Source: Gracilaria domingensis
Taxonomy: Eukaryota > Rhodophyta > Florideophyceae > Gracilariales > Gracilariaceae
DNA: 64,000 nt
Direction: 5' to 3'
NCBI GenBank assembly: GCA_022539475.1
Contig: VCMS01000192.1
Location: 1-64,000 of the forward strand
Below the pieces are notes generated by a model. That model worked only from the letters and a program-made list of their open reading frames with translations. It was not told the origin of the DNA and did not search any database. Positions within the stretch are counted from its first letter, which is position 1. Each line of letters starts with the position of its first letter. A program made the translations under genes and the position numbers. This document shows positions 19,029-31,299 of this stretch, one piece after another.

Positions 19029-20811
19029 TTGAAGGCGGAATTTTCAGTGTGGAACAGGACTTGGATCACTGACAGGCGATATGGGCGGTTGCTGTGGCAC
19101 GCAACGCAGAGCGAATTGACGAGGGATTTCGTGGAGAGGATGGAAAGGTGTGCACCGAAGCCATGGCTGAAGGCGCCTGTAGGGCTCTTGGAACAGGCGG
19201 ATGCAGGTGCACTAGAAATTATCACCGCCGAGGGTAGAGTGTTATGCACGAGTGCAGAGCCTGATACTATCTGGATTTTGTCTAGAGATTGTGATGAGCG
19301 TTTCGCCCATGTGGAAAGATATGACACATTGAACGGATATTACAAACAGGAGAAGCTCGAAAAGTCAAAAAGGTGGATCACAAGAGTCCATTGTGTTTCG
19401 TTCTTACCTAATCAACACAGGGTGGTGAAGACAGGTGATGATAGACGCGTTTGTGTGCGGAACAGACAAACAGGAGTTCGCGAGCAAGTTGCTGCACATG
19501 ATTGTGCAAAACATCGAAGATTTGTCGGCTTCTGCGCGGATGGGACTCGACTCGCGTGCGAAGTGGTGGACCATGCCATTCAATTGTGGGAAACGCTTGG
19601 CGGCAACGCCGTTGGACAGCTGTTCGAAGGTCACACAGGCACGGTGTGGTGTGTGACGCTGAGCGCGGATTGCACTCGGCATCGTCTCAGGCTCATGGGA
19701 CAGAACGGTGCTTGTATGGGACGCGGAAAGCGGCGCCGCTATCTGGCAGCCGCTTCAGGGTCACACAGGTCTTGTGGTGTGCGTGGCAATAAGCGAGGAC
19801 GGCAGTCGCATCGTGTCAGGCTCTCATGACGAATCTGTGCTTGTATGGGACGTGAAATATGGAAACGCTGTTTAACGACCGCTTCAGGGACACACGAACT
19901 CGGTGCTGTGCGTAGCAGTACGCTCGAACGGCACTTGCGTTGTATCAAGCTCGCTGGACAACACTGTACGTTTGTGGGATTTTGAAAGCCGCAAAGCTGT
20001 CTCCCAGCTTCTCCAAGAACACACACGAATGGTGAAGTGTGTGGAGGTGAACGCCGATTGCGTTCGGATCATCTCAGGCTCATACGACTATACGGTGCGT
20101 GTGTGGGACGTTGAAGGAGGCACGGCTGTGAGGCAAGCGCGCCAAGGAGCCAAAGACACGGTGACTTGTGTGGCATCGAGTGCTGACGGCACTCGTATTG
20201 TTTCAAGCTCTTTGGACAATACGGTGCGCATGTGGGACGCCCATACCGGTGAAGCCATTGGGGAACCGCTCAAAGGGCACACAGACAGGGTAGAGTTCGT
20301 GGTAATGAGCAAAGACGGCGCCCTCATCGTGTCAGGCTCACGGGACAAAACAGTGCGTGTGTAGGACGGGAGCGGTAACGTCGTTGGGAAACCGCTTACG
20401 GCTCACAAAGGGCCTGTGACACAAGTGGCAGTGAGCGTCGATGGCACCTATGTGTTCTCGGAAGATGAAAAAGAAAAGCGGCTGTGGGTGTTGAACGACG
20501 TTGAAAGTATATATGTGCTCTGGTCACGTGATAACAGTGGTCGTACAGTTCCGTTGGATCAGACGGCCATGATGTGGCCGGACAGGAGGGTCTACATGAC
20601 GAAGTTGAGAGACGGGTGGGAGTCCCAGCTTGGCATGGGCATGGGCACGTATTCAAGGCCTTCATGGGCTCTATCGCAACGAGAAGTGCACGAAGTGGCA
20701 GAGGACGGCTTTGAGTTTGTGCTGGGCAGTTGTGAGCACTCGTTCAACAACATTGATCATGGCGATGTGTATTTCACGAAGAACTTCAGATCTTGCCGCA
20801 TTGTGCGCTGA
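19029..20811 (+). pseudogene. WD40-repeat protein, broken
   Basis: At least six WD40 repeats are visible. Examples are NTVRLWDFESRKAV, YTVRVWDVEGGTAV, NTVRMWDAHTGEAI and IVSGSRDKTVRV, each preceded by a GH or related dipeptide about 25-30 residues upstream. The reading is interrupted: the frame shifts within 19640-19830, a TAA falls after a GNAV segment near 19875, and a TAG replaces the tryptophan codon of a WD dipeptide near 20362. The N-terminal 180 residues (19029-19580) are not clearly WD40 and are not recognised; the C-terminus (20416-20811) is also unassigned. Such propellers serve as protein-interaction platforms, often fused to NACHT or caspase-like domains in multicellular lineages, but no such domain is visible here. 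Confidence 0.75.
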
Positions 20812-21672
20812 CCGTACGAAGGCTCTCTCTTCGGACACTTCACGCATTAGTCACAGTCGTGCTTGTTACAGTCGCAAAAGACCAAACGCACGGCCTGCAC
20901 ACTGCATGTGGTTTCTGCGGAGGGAAGAAAGCACGACCGCCACGCTCGAGGTAAGCCTGTCGTCAACGTGCCAAGCCCTGTTCGCCCGTCACACATGACC
21001 GAAGCTCCATCCATCGCAAACAGATGTGCGCGTGCTTCCATTCGGGCCGGTTGCTTGTCGCGGCGCCAGCACGACACATATCTGGACGCCTGGCGTGAGC
21101 GTATATGATGTTCAACCGGTGCGACTACTTGTGGTACGGATGCGATCGGTAGTGCGAAAATGTTGGATTGGACAGGAGAAGATGGATCGGAGTGCACCAA
21201 CGTGGGCGTAAGTAGCGTGGAGGTTGATCGAAGTGGTCATCATTACTTCGGCAATGTGGAGATGCTTGGGGGAGCATGTGGGCACCATCTGCGCCGAGAT
21301 CTGCGTTCTGAAGTGGTCAACGTGATGCGGGCGCGTGTGACCGTAACAGACATGTACGTGGTGGACACGTACTCCGTGGAATAAACAAACATGTGGGTAC
21401 TTATTTTTATCTCTTTTCCAAATCATTTCAAGATTGGCTTCCTTTCCACATAAAGACAAGATATGCACATATGGCAAACGTGTAACAACAGAATTTAAAA
21501 TAAATTATGGTATTCTTCTCTCAATATGAAAAAACAGCGAAAATCTCACTAACCGTTTCTAAATAAGAAGTTTTGCCCTTACGGCTGAACCTCCGATTCC
21601 AGGCTGTTGTAGATTTCAAAGTAAGAGCGAACTCTTATTGTATGTCCACGTGCGCCGGACGAACATGATATC
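20812..21672. other. Intergenic; no gene recognised
   Basis: This stretch between the WD40 relic and the Harbinger fragment contains short overlapping frames on both strands, all without recognisable domains. GC content falls after about 21400. I see no repeat, RNA gene or promoter that I could support. Confidence 0.4.
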
Positions 21673-21729
21673 TTGTCACGAGACTCTCGAGGCATAGAAG
21701 GGGAAGACATTCTTCTACCTCTACTTCTT

Positions 21730-22225
21730 ATGGAGCAAACGTGCCAGACGGTGGCACATATTCAAATGCTGGCTAATCAAGGCATGCTACTAATCGAACA
21801 AATCGGCTCTACGCCCCCCAACGTCTGCGAACGCGCCGATCAATGCACACCAGGGCGTGGAAACGCCGTCCTAGGCTCAAAAGCGCGATATGAAATGCAG
21901 CAGTCCACCTATGTATACAAAGATATACGTGACAACGATCCAGATGTACTTTTGTTTGACAAAACTACACATATGTCCCGTGAGAAATTTGATCACCTCC
22001 ACAGCATAGTACGCAACCACATAGAAATGGCCATAGATGTTCGTAACGTCTTTGGTGAACAGCAAAAAATTCCGCGCGCACGACGTTTAGACCCTGAAGA
22101 AATGTTTTTCTTGTTCTTAGATGTGCTTGGAGAACCGAACGAAGGGGGAATAGGGATAGAAAGAACTGCGCATCGGTATGGAATCTCACCGGGAACTGTG
22201 TCAAACTACTTTCGACATGTTTTGT
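21730..22225 (+). pseudogene. PIF/Harbinger-type transposase, N-terminal fragment
   Basis: From the ATG at 21730 the frame reads through MSREKFDHLHSIVRNHI, an arginine-rich RARRLDPEEMFFLFLDVL segment and AHRYGISPGTVSNYFRHVL. This order matches the pre-DDE region of PIF/Harbinger (DDE_Tnp_4) transposases, where a conserved block is followed by a helix-turn-helix of the type fgvskstVsri. The catalytic DDE domain is absent. The frame ends at 22263, but similarity stops near 22225, where the DNA passes directly into the 3' part of a different transposase (next entry). It is therefore a truncated relic at a junction between two DNA transposons. Confidence 0.65.
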
Positions 22226-23190
22226 ATGTCGAAAGCGATCTACAGCTCATAAAGAAACGGTGAACGCCATTCAAGAGTCAGAGCACTATTTCCAATCCCT
22301 TTCGGTCAGAAGTCACTTCCCTGCCTCTTCCAACTCGGACAGCACTTCCATCAAGCACTTTCCGGCCATGGTTCGCGACGGTAACTCCTTCTCACTCTTT
22401 GACATCATCACAGCTGATAAATACCTACGATCGCATCCACATGTGTCTTCTTCGGCTCTGACAGAACTATTCTCGATAAAAACATTGCAGTTCATCAACC
22501 AAATATCTCGCGACGCCCTCACTTCCTTCCGCGCACTTTGTCTAGACACCATACAACAGCTGAGAGACCCCAACGACATAAAAATCACTGTCGTTAACTC
22601 TACATAGGTTTTTAGTGGGCTCTGTCCCTCGCTGGATGATTACGATCGGGATCTTCGATGCATCAGACTGAGGAAGTCCGTTGCACAGTTATGTGAACGC
22701 ATCTTCGCTACGACTTTCTTTTGACCTTCCAAATCGCCTAAGTTCTCCACGGTTCTCGTGAACAGAACACCCCCTTCCAGCTGTCTGTTCTTTACAGCGT
22801 GGGTGTGCAAAGGTTTTGCATTGCTTCGCGTGAGGGACAAGACCTTAGAAAACTCTGAATAAGAGCACGCTTTCGTTCGTTTCTTTGAAGTAACAGAGCC
22901 TTTGGATAATGTTGATGAAACCCTGAACTGTATATCACTTCGTTGGGACACCAACGACGAGCATGATCACATCGTACATCCAAGCAGCTCAAAGATGAAC
23001 TCTCATTGTGGTACGGTCTCTCCTTGGTTCGGGCTTATTCCATTCTCTTCAATCAAAGACTGAATACAGGTCACTCGCCAAAACTACCGTGCCCGACCAT
23101 TTTTCCCTCCACTTTACTGGCAATTCCATCGTTTCTCCATTAACAGATTCTATCGTAACCCTCGAGCTCACATTCATCATACTCCTACTA
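22225..23190 (+). pseudogene. Plavaka-like transposase, C-terminal relic (copy 2)
   Basis: The translated sequence matches the last third of the intact transposase at 48266-51445, segment by segment. TAHKETVNAIQE aligns with TAVEETIRSIEH, IKHFPAMVRDGNSFSL with TQLPRFAMRGRSFTL, DNVDETLNCISLRWDTNDE with TNIDHILKCISLRWATNDE, and RPFFPPLYWQFHRFSINRF with PPFCPPLQWFQHRFYINRF. At least four disruptions separate these segments: a shift at about 22605, stops near 22725 and 22858, and a shift near 23062. The 5' two thirds, including the presumed catalytic core, are gone, replaced by the Harbinger fragment. It is convergent with the coiled-coil gene, as in the intact copy. Confidence 0.85.
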
Positions 23191-23223
23191 CGTAAAATTC
23201 TTAACATAAAGTGTTCATGTACT

Positions 23224-25807
23224 TCAGATACCATCCTCCTCGTCTTCTATCCCGTGCTCATCGTCACCTCTTCCCTCGGTTCGTCCCCTGACATCCGTAA
23301 TGCGTTCCCGGACGTTCGAATTGCAATCGATCACATTCGTATCTCGGATTTGATCAATTGCTCTTACATGGGAGTAGAGCCTATCTTGTTGGCCGCAATA
23401 CCCAATATAGCAATCCAATACGGCTCCAAGATGTTCCGTAATATCTTTCATGAATACATCTTCTCGAACAGCTAGATAGAATTTCTTCTTCGACGGTATC
23501 CAGTATGGCACAGTTCCCACACATTCACCGTTTCCGTGGGGCGGGTCGTGTGCCCTTGGATCATTCTTGAACTCCGTTCCATACCTTTGCTCCATTTTCA
23601 CTCGTACAGTCATCAGTATACTTTCCAATGCCCGTGGTACATACTTTCCAAAGAGGTTAGAGAACAACACCTGCCTTTCACCCCCTCGCCCTCGCTCAAA
23701 CTCCGTAGCTCGGACAACTGACGCTATCCAACCGTCCAGACGAGCCAACTGCATTATTGTGCCATCCACTGGGTCTTTGTCTTTTGCATTTCTCAAATTC
23801 TTTTGGTGTACATCGTAATCCAGAAACTCCCGTAACACTTCTAGACTTAGAACGTTCCTAAACAGCAAGTCCTGTGATTCGTTCTCTTCGTCCATACGTG
23901 TTGTGAACCCGGAGAATAATATGTCATCTGTTTTGGATGTTCTCTATGTAGAGAGAATCTCACACCCTTTTGCATCTAGGGGTAGAAGCTTCTCCCGTAG
24001 TTCCTCCGCCTGTTGTTGGTATATGTTCCTCTCCCTTTCAACAGATGGTGTCTTTACCAGCATGTCATACCCTAGCCCCATCGACAACTTCTCCTTTGCA
24101 TGGCGTTTTCGAACCCCCACCGCATCGCTCAACGCTTGCTTCAACCTCTTCCGTAAGCACATGTGGTAGGTTAGCTGTCTGATGCACTCGTCTTCCATCT
24201 TCATCTCTCGTATGGATTCCCATCGAGGTTTCATTACCTCCGTCTCTACGATTTGCATCAGCAAGTTATTACCCCTACCATGAATCGATGGCGTATACGC
24301 TCTCATCTCCATCGCGACCTCCATTGGACAGCATGGCACTATCTTTTTCCCATCAACGACCAGGACGCTGTACTCAGTCTCAGGTCCGAACGTCTCACTT
24401 CGATTCCCCCAGTTTCTCGCCGATGTACTCATCTCGAAGCACAATTCCCTTGTCTCGTCTTTCGCGTATCGCAGTATGCACTCGTACACTGTCTTTGCTA
24501 TCCCTACATAGACGTCGTTCACATCAATCTCGTACCTTTTCCTTCCCGTGTGCGATTCAAAATCCCTTTGTGTTGCTCCTCGCTTAAGAGCCTCTCGAAA
24601 TGAATGTATTAGAACTTCTTGCTCCTTCACCTTAAGCTCTAGTTGCGCCACGCTTTTCTGCGCCAGTCTTACGCTCATCTTCAGACTTTTATTATCCTTG
24701 GACAATCGAAAGAGGTCCACTTTCAAGTTTCCAATCTTGTCCGTGAGCTGGTAGCGTGGTGTTAGGCTTTCATCCTCTTAACCTCCTTCATCTAAAGGAA
24801 CAGAAACACGAGGTGGAAGCCTGTCGGTAATTGTCATGCGGCCAGCCACATTACGACCCATCTCGTTCCATACCTCTGTTGCTAATTCTGAGCCCACCTC
24901 TGTCCGTTCTCTTTGGGTCTCGCCAAAGAAAGTCGACGTGGAACCCTTCCTTCTCATTTGGTTGAACCTATTTCTCATTGGTGTGAGGGTACGTGGAGCA
25001 GGCTGTATTTCGTCGACTTCTTCCTCGTCCGTACGACCTTCGAGATAAATGGAATCGTTTATATTCAAGAAAACTGTTCTCTATGAAGGGAGCGTACGTG
25101 AAGCAGGCCGTATATCATCGACTTCTTCCTCGTCCTTATCACGATCGGCATGATTCGAATGGTTTCCACTTCTATCCCTCTTTCTCGATGGTGAGAGCCA
25201 ACATGGAGCGGTCTGTATATCTTCGACTTTCCTCGTCCCTACTACGTTGAGAATGAACGAATTCGTCTCTTATGCTCCTCGCTCTATCAGGATAGATTGA
25301 TCTTTCATCTTTCTCAAACTCTTCTTCGATGAAATTGTTGCTCATTGTTCTTGGTAGAGCACGGCTTCGTTCCATTCTCGTTTCGTTACGTTTGGTCGTA
25401 ACAAGGTTCTTTGCCCGTCGTTTTGCTCTCGTACATCTCTCGGTAACGTTCTCTTCCAGGTTCGCGTCATCGGTGATTCTTGGCACTTCTGCTGCAGCCA
25501 AATGGCGTGTAACAGGCCCTCGCACTGAGCCATGATGTGGTAACACTATTTCGCTTTCTGTAACTTCCGTAGTTGTCGTACTAAGGCCCAGATTCGGGTT
25601 CGGTTTTGTCTCCGAAACCATGAGCGATGACTTCGATCGAGATATCTTTCCAGAAAGCCCGACAGGGGGAGCTCGTCTTCGAGCACTTCTTCGGGTCGCG
25701 GCTGGCGGAGGGTGTTTGCGCTTAGCTACGCCAATATCATCGGGCGTGATTGTTTTGGATACCTTCCTCTGCGCGTCATTCGCATTAATCGACTTTTGCG
25801 GAGCCAT
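23224..25807 (-). pseudogene. Transposon coiled-coil protein (copy 2), broken
   Basis: This is homologous to the product of 51611-53836. The start is MAPQKSINAND at 25807. A basic, low-complexity N-terminal region follows. A heptad-rich segment (KVDLFRLSKDNKSLKMSVRL and on) precedes the conserved core, which includes ARNWGNRSE (copy 1: TRNWGNRAE), MCLRKRLKQALSDAVGVRKR (copy 1: MCLRQRMRQTMSDVVGVRKR) and LARLDGWIASVV (copy 1: LARLDAWVLTIV). The frame shifts between 25068 and 25172, within an internal tandem repeat of about 105 bp (25000-25240). Two in-frame stops follow, a TAA near 24778 and a TAG near 23944. The rest stays open over long stretches, so decay is fairly recent. The function is unknown; see the intact copy. 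Confidence 0.85.
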
Positions 25808-26280
25808 GATTGTGCTCCAGAATCGTGTGAAAAGAAAGGAGTTGTTTTCGGAGTGTGGAGGGGGGGGAACGGAAGGGGGAAACTTTCAGAACCCTTTGCA
25901 GCTGGTGGTGGAGAACGTCACTGCATCTCGACCCCTGCCTTAGCTGGACCATTCATGTGGCAGACATTCACGCCAAATTTTCACATTTTCGATGGCCGTA
26001 TTTTTCATTGGCTATGTTCTATGTATCAGGTCCGTCTGTTGGGTCCCGTTGGTGACCTTGGTTATTGTGTCCAACCTCCCGGTGTGATGTGTTAGTTCTG
26101 AACGCTGTAGAGTATTCCTAGTAGCTCTTTGCTTACCACGACGATGTGTTTTTGTGTAAAGTTATCGATTACTCCAACAATAGGTTTACTAGAATGATGA
26201 CTACATTCAATCCAAGATGCATAAGTTGTCAATATCACTACATTAGTGTGTAGTTCGTCAAAGTATAAAGCATGGAAGAG
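25808..26280. other. Spacer between the two minus-strand genes of transposon copy 2
   Basis: There is no gene. This spacer corresponds to the 294-base gap between the methyltransferase-SET gene and the coiled-coil gene in the intact copy, and would hold the promoter of the coiled-coil gene. A polypurine tract with ggggggg lies at about 25859-25869, comparable to the G/C-rich tract at 53875-53900 in the intact copy. Confidence 0.4.
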
Positions 26281-27565
26281 TTACAAATACCTCTCCCATG
26301 GAAAAGTGGGTCCATAATCTACGTAGTGTTTGTCATGTTCATGAATACCCCTTATAGCCGTCCCCAACAGTAATCTGTAGCTTGCCAGTATACCCAATCT
26401 AGTAGCTTGATGCTCGGAGGGTTGTCGAATAATAACGTTTGGTAAGCGGCCTTGGTAAGGCTGCATATCTGCCAAATCCTTCTCCTCGTCCCCATCCCGG
26501 TACGATGCATCATTGATATATCCTGCTATGCAGAAAGACACGGGTACTACCCATGCAATCGCAGTATTGATTTCCGAATCATAATGAGGAAGTGTGCTGT
26601 ACATTTGCCCTTTCAGCTTCACTTCGATGCAATACCTCCTGAAGCAAGAAACGGTGGTACCGAGCATTCCGCTTCGGTTTTTTATCTGCGTTGCACTGCG
26701 TCGGCTTATGTCATGATATACCAAGGTCCCATAGAAGTAACCAACAATCTCACCTTCTGAGAACGACCTACTGCTGAACACTCCATCTCCACTCACGGGG
26801 TGCTTGATATTTGACTTCTTCATGTACAACCATAAACCTGCTGCTTCTGCGGTGAGCAAACTCTGTACCTCCAGCGTTTCCAATTTGCCTTGTAGATTCT
26901 GAGGCCATTCATGTACTGGTTCCTCTTTGTGCTGCGCGATGAGAGCTGGTTCTCCGCAAAATGTTGCGATGTCGGAATTGATATGAAACGGGAAAGATTG
27001 ATAGGGTGGGAACCCTTTCGATGCGGTCCATATACGCGAAGTCCTTTGCTTTCCTTCCGGAAACTTCGTATGTACCAAATAAGAGGCTTGAAAGACCTCA
27101 TTAGTGACAGATATTATTGCATTGAACTCAATACGCCAAACCTTCCTCGCGTACATCACTACAGCATTGTGTTCAGCATAAGCGAAGCATTTTTCATCTC
27201 TCTCACATCCAAAGAAGCGTTGGGGCTCTTCCATTTCCATACACGCCAAGGCACCAAAAAATGATCTACTATAAGGATCAACCACGACGTCCCCGGGATT
27301 AAAGAACCTTGCAATGAGTTCCTTCAGCAGTGCCCTCGGTTTCTGTTCGGGGCGAAACTGAACCGAACGTATTTTGGAACCCTATTTTACTCTCCAACGG
27401 ACTCCTTCACCAGCTTTCAGATGCGGAACCTGATCGATAATGGAGTAATGGCCGGGGTACTGTGTGGGAACGTAGTTGAAATTCTTATAGTTCACCATCA
27501 CCTTCTGCTCTTCGTACGCGTTTCCATTCCGCACTCCGTGAACGGCATACTCGGTTGCACCTCGT
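26281..27565 (-). pseudogene. DNA methyltransferase-SET fusion (copy 2), truncated
   Basis: The minus-strand frame matches the C-terminal half of the intact fusion at 54131-57223. It contains TEYAVHGVRNG (copy 1: TEYAVHGVKRG), the FRPEQKPRALLKELIARFF helix, a degenerate SAM-binding motif I region (VVVDPYSRSFFGALAC where copy 1 has VMDMFAGTFSTGMAC) and RFFGCERDEKC. The SET domain follows: SGDGVFSSRSFSEGEIVGYF, YGTLVYHD, FCIAGYINDASY, and near the end HYVDYG, the usual Y-x-[DN]-Y-G terminus. One in-frame TAG (27382-27384) lies between the two MTase segments. The methyltransferase motif IV (DPPF) and everything before it are missing; at 27565 the sequence passes into a retroelement. The SET half looks better preserved than the MTase half. 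Confidence 0.85.
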
Positions 27566-30500
27566 GCGTCATCGAAGATCTGTTCCATGTGTGGCAGCGG
27601 CCAACGATCAGCTTTCATAACTTTGTTCAACGCCCTGTAGTCCACGCAAAACCTTGGTTTCCGGTCTTTCTTACTTGCAATGACAACAGAGAAGGACCAG
27701 GTTGACGTGCAAGGCTTGATAATTCCATCTGAAAGCATCTTGTCAACCTCCTTCCTGACCACTTCATCGTGTCTTGGAGGAAGGCGGCGCACTCGCGAAT
27801 GTATCGGCGTGTCCACACTTAGTGAGAACTCATGCATCAAAGAAACGTCCGAGGGGCTCAGATCGTATAGAGACCATGCCACGACATCGAGATCCACCAA
27901 GGTCCGAAGCAATCTTTGTTGCACTTCGTCCGGTTGGTATGAAAGCCTCCCAAGGATGACTTCTCTTTGATCAGTGTCCGGATGGTAGTCTTTTCTGTCG
28001 AAAGTGCGCTCATCGCCATCTTCGGCAATGGGGTCCAATAATGAGTACTCGGTCTCTGGCGTGAAACAAACTGCTTCAGGCCTAGCCTGGGAGTCTTCCG
28101 CGTCCCTCTCTATGCCATGCAGTACTCCAGTCTGCAATTCCCCGATTGGGCTCGCGGCGGTTTATTCGACATGTGACGCCGGTTGTAATGGACCAGGTTG
28201 AGTCCCTGAGCTTCCGACGGTGGGCGATGGAGGTTGCAAATTAAACCCTTCTTGTGGCAACTCCTCTTCGAATGCGATGACGTTTCGTCCATCGTCGTCC
28301 TCTTCCAGCCTTCCTGTGCGGCCAAATGGCATGTTATGCACCCCTAGATGTGGCGGGTGCGCAGAAATTGGAACGGTATATCGGATCTCCATTCGCACAA
28401 ACAGAAAGTCGTTCACAAGCTCAGCTTCTCCCAATGGCAGGAGTTTGACTTCATCCTTGATAGGTATAATCAGGAAATGGTCACGATAGAGCGGCGTGTC
28501 GGCGACCTCAACCTCTTCTGGGGAGGAATTATCTTCATCATCAACTTCAACTACTTCATCAACTTCATCTTCTTCTTCTGCAACTTCTTCAATAACTTCT
28601 ACTTCATGGTCTTCATGGGCAGCTTCTTCTTCAATAATATTGGTCTCATCGACAAGGACCACAACAGCCTCATGCGGCTGGACGCTTGTGTCCGTCGACG
28701 AAGTTTGAAAAGATGAGGGGTTTGGATCTACTTCCAGATGCCGAGTAGGCTCTCCGGAACCGATCTCTTGACCCGTCAAACTCTCAGCAGGGTCTTAGAA
28801 TCCCACATAGGTGACATGCTCGGAAGGTCCGGCTTCTTGAGGTGGATGCGGCGCGCGATCGCCTTCCCCTGTGTCTGGTATAGGCCATCCTTTTTCGAAG
28901 CGAACCACTTGCTCTGATAGACGGTCCAACTCTAGGACTCCCATCTCTTCATATGGTAACTCAGACACATGCGGATGGATCGGATCTCCAGGTGCAAGCC
29001 GAGGATAGCGGCGATAGATTCGGAAGATGAGGTAGTCTGTTTGACGACTCGGGTCCTCTGGTCAAAGCAAGACGACATCATTCCCTATCGGCAGCACAAG
29101 ACTTTGCTCTGGCGGAGGAGAATCTTCTTCGTCATCTTTGCTTGAACTTTCCTCTCTTCTTCTGCATCTTCGAATCTTCGACGTTCTTCTTCCACTACTT
29201 GTGACTGCGGGACCACAGGTTCGCCTTCTTCTTCTGCGATACGCAGCTCCTGAACGCCTCGCTCTAGAGTTTGGGTCTGATGCACGACTGTACCTCCTTG
29301 CCTTACCTCTGGGTCTTTGACCCTATCCATAGTGGCCAAAGCATAAGCCGAGATGTCAGGCTTCCTCTTCTCTAAGGAGATCGGGCGACCATCATAACCA
29401 TCGTCTTCACTCTCAGAGAAGAATGATTCAGGGGCTGAGGTGAAGTCTTCGCTGTCCGTTTCCTCCATATCGTCGATAAATCCTGTGTCGGGTCGGTGGT
29501 AATCAAGAGATAATACGGCAGATTCACTGTCAAACTGCATGGAAACTTGTTGGGTACCCAGATCCAAACAGGCTTGCAGAGACTCTAGGGTCGGACAACT
29601 GATGATGACATGGAACGGGGGATTCTCAACGACTAAGAAATCCAAAGGCACATGAAGAGAATCGTACACCATCGAGATGTCTTTCAAGCTTCCACGTACC
29701 AAAGACTTCGTCCAATATGCCACAATGATCCTCCTATTTGAAGGCTTCAACTCAAGTGAAAGCTTTTGGCTAAGGGTTGCAGACATCATATTAGGTATCA
29801 TGTTAGGTATTGCGCCAGAGTCCAGCAGTGCTTGAGAAGTAGTTAAATAGACAGAAACATTCACCACTTTCAAGGCTGGAGGCAACGCTGGGGCCTGCGC
29901 GTAAGCAACCTTCTTTGCTGAGTAGGTCCCCGAGAGGATTCGGCGAAAGTCCTTCTTTGCCTCATCCGCGTCACCGCGAGCCAGCTGCCCAAACGTGAGG
30001 CCAGACGGCGCTTTTGAGAGTTTCTCGTAGACATTATACTTCCCGATATGCTCCTCGATCTTGATCTTCTTAGAAGTCGTCTTCGACTTTCCCGTCTGGG
30101 TCTTCCTTGCTTTCGACGGAGCCTTTGAAACTTTCTTTGGCGGTTTCGTCATCGTCTGCGAAGGTTGACCATCCGGGAACATAACCGGTGAGATACCAGG
30201 GAGGGTCATAGTGCGCGGTTACTTCGGCAGAGGCGCACTATCTGCATCCCTCTTGGTCGTCGTCATAACTTCATCATCTTCAGAGTTATCAACAACAACC
30301 GACACGGGACTCTCGCCAGGCTTCATGCGGACATTCTTCTCCTTCAAAGCCTTCTCTGCAGCTGACTCAGATTTCACGCCTTCAGAAGTCACGTGGGGGT
30401 CCGCCTCGACTTTGAGCTTTGACCAACAAGTGAGAGCGGAGTGTCCCATCCTTCCACAACGACCGCAACGAGCGTGGAGATGTGGATTCAACTCACAAAG

Positions 30501-31272
30501 ATTCGCATAGTGACCTGGTTGCTGGTGGTACGAACACGTCTCCTCCTTTTCTTGACGGGCTCCTCCAGCTTCGGTCTTCTGCACAATGAGATGAAGCTCG
30601 ACCATTTGCTCAGCCAGTCGCTCAACTTTGTCTTCAAGTGGCGCTGCACTCGGGCGAGCGGTCCTTGACTTCCCCGCCTTCTGCAATACGTGCTTAGGTG
30701 GTGGAAGTGCATTCAATGCTCCATAAGATCCCAAAGCTTTTCTACCAGCAACGAAAGACTTCAATAAATGTTTGAAGGCTCCATAGTTGTCAGCTCCCAC
30801 GAAAGATGATGAATTGGGCCAAATCTGCATATTCCATGGCGGCATTGCGGAGAAGTCCAAACTTCGCTTTCTCGTTGAACCCTGATGTCTCGAAGCAGCT
30901 ATCCATCTTCTTCAGAGACCCGAGAAGGTCCCTGTAGTCCAGAAGAGCAGTGACTGCACAACGAATCTGCTCTTCCGGTTCGTCAGCAGCACCAAAGCCC
31001 TCTATGAGGGCATCCTTGACTCCCTCATAATCATGAGCCTCACTGGTCAGAGACCTATTCATGACGTAGGTGTTGTAATAGAAATCAAAAGCTTCTACTT
31101 CAAAGAAACCAAGAAGCCTCATTGCACGATTACTTCCATCCATGCCAGGTGTAGCAACATTCTCGAAATAAATGTAAAGCAATGGATTTCTGACGTCGAC
31201 GATGGACCTTACTCTCATAAGAAGGTAATACCTTTGGCGGGTGACGCGTTCAAAGCTTGAAAACTCCCTCAT
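27565..31272 (-). mobile_element. Ty3/Gypsy LTR retrotransposon fossil 1 (gag to partial RT)
   Basis: This is a minus-strand LTR-element fossil. Parts in order are a gag-like region (about 31270-30800), a nucleocapsid region with CCHC zinc-knuckle motifs (about 30500), a retropepsin-like region with an LLDSGA active-site motif (about 29830), an acidic low-complexity stretch (about 28550-28700) and the beginning of a reverse transcriptase (about 27760-27570, with FCVDYRALNKV). The RT is cut off where it meets the methyltransferase-SET relic; RNase H and integrase are not present on this side. The element is clearly broken, with several interruptions besides the truncation, and looks old. Confidence 0.8.
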
Positions 31273-31299
31273 TTTTGGGTACTTTTAGGACAGTTTATG

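Larger units (their letters stand above)
22225..27565. mobile_element. Three-gene Plavaka-like DNA transposon (copy 2, decayed)
   Basis: All three genes are recognisable in the same arrangement as copy 1, but each is truncated or interrupted. The left end is replaced by a Harbinger fragment and the right end by a Gypsy fossil. The protein identity between copies is moderate, so copy 2 belongs to a different subfamily and is not a recent duplicate. Confidence 0.8.

Noticed and set aside
27421-28716. Plus-strand frames rich in serine and threonine over the minus-strand Gypsy fossil
   Set aside because: They are the complement of acidic low-complexity coding on the other strand and have no domain of their own.
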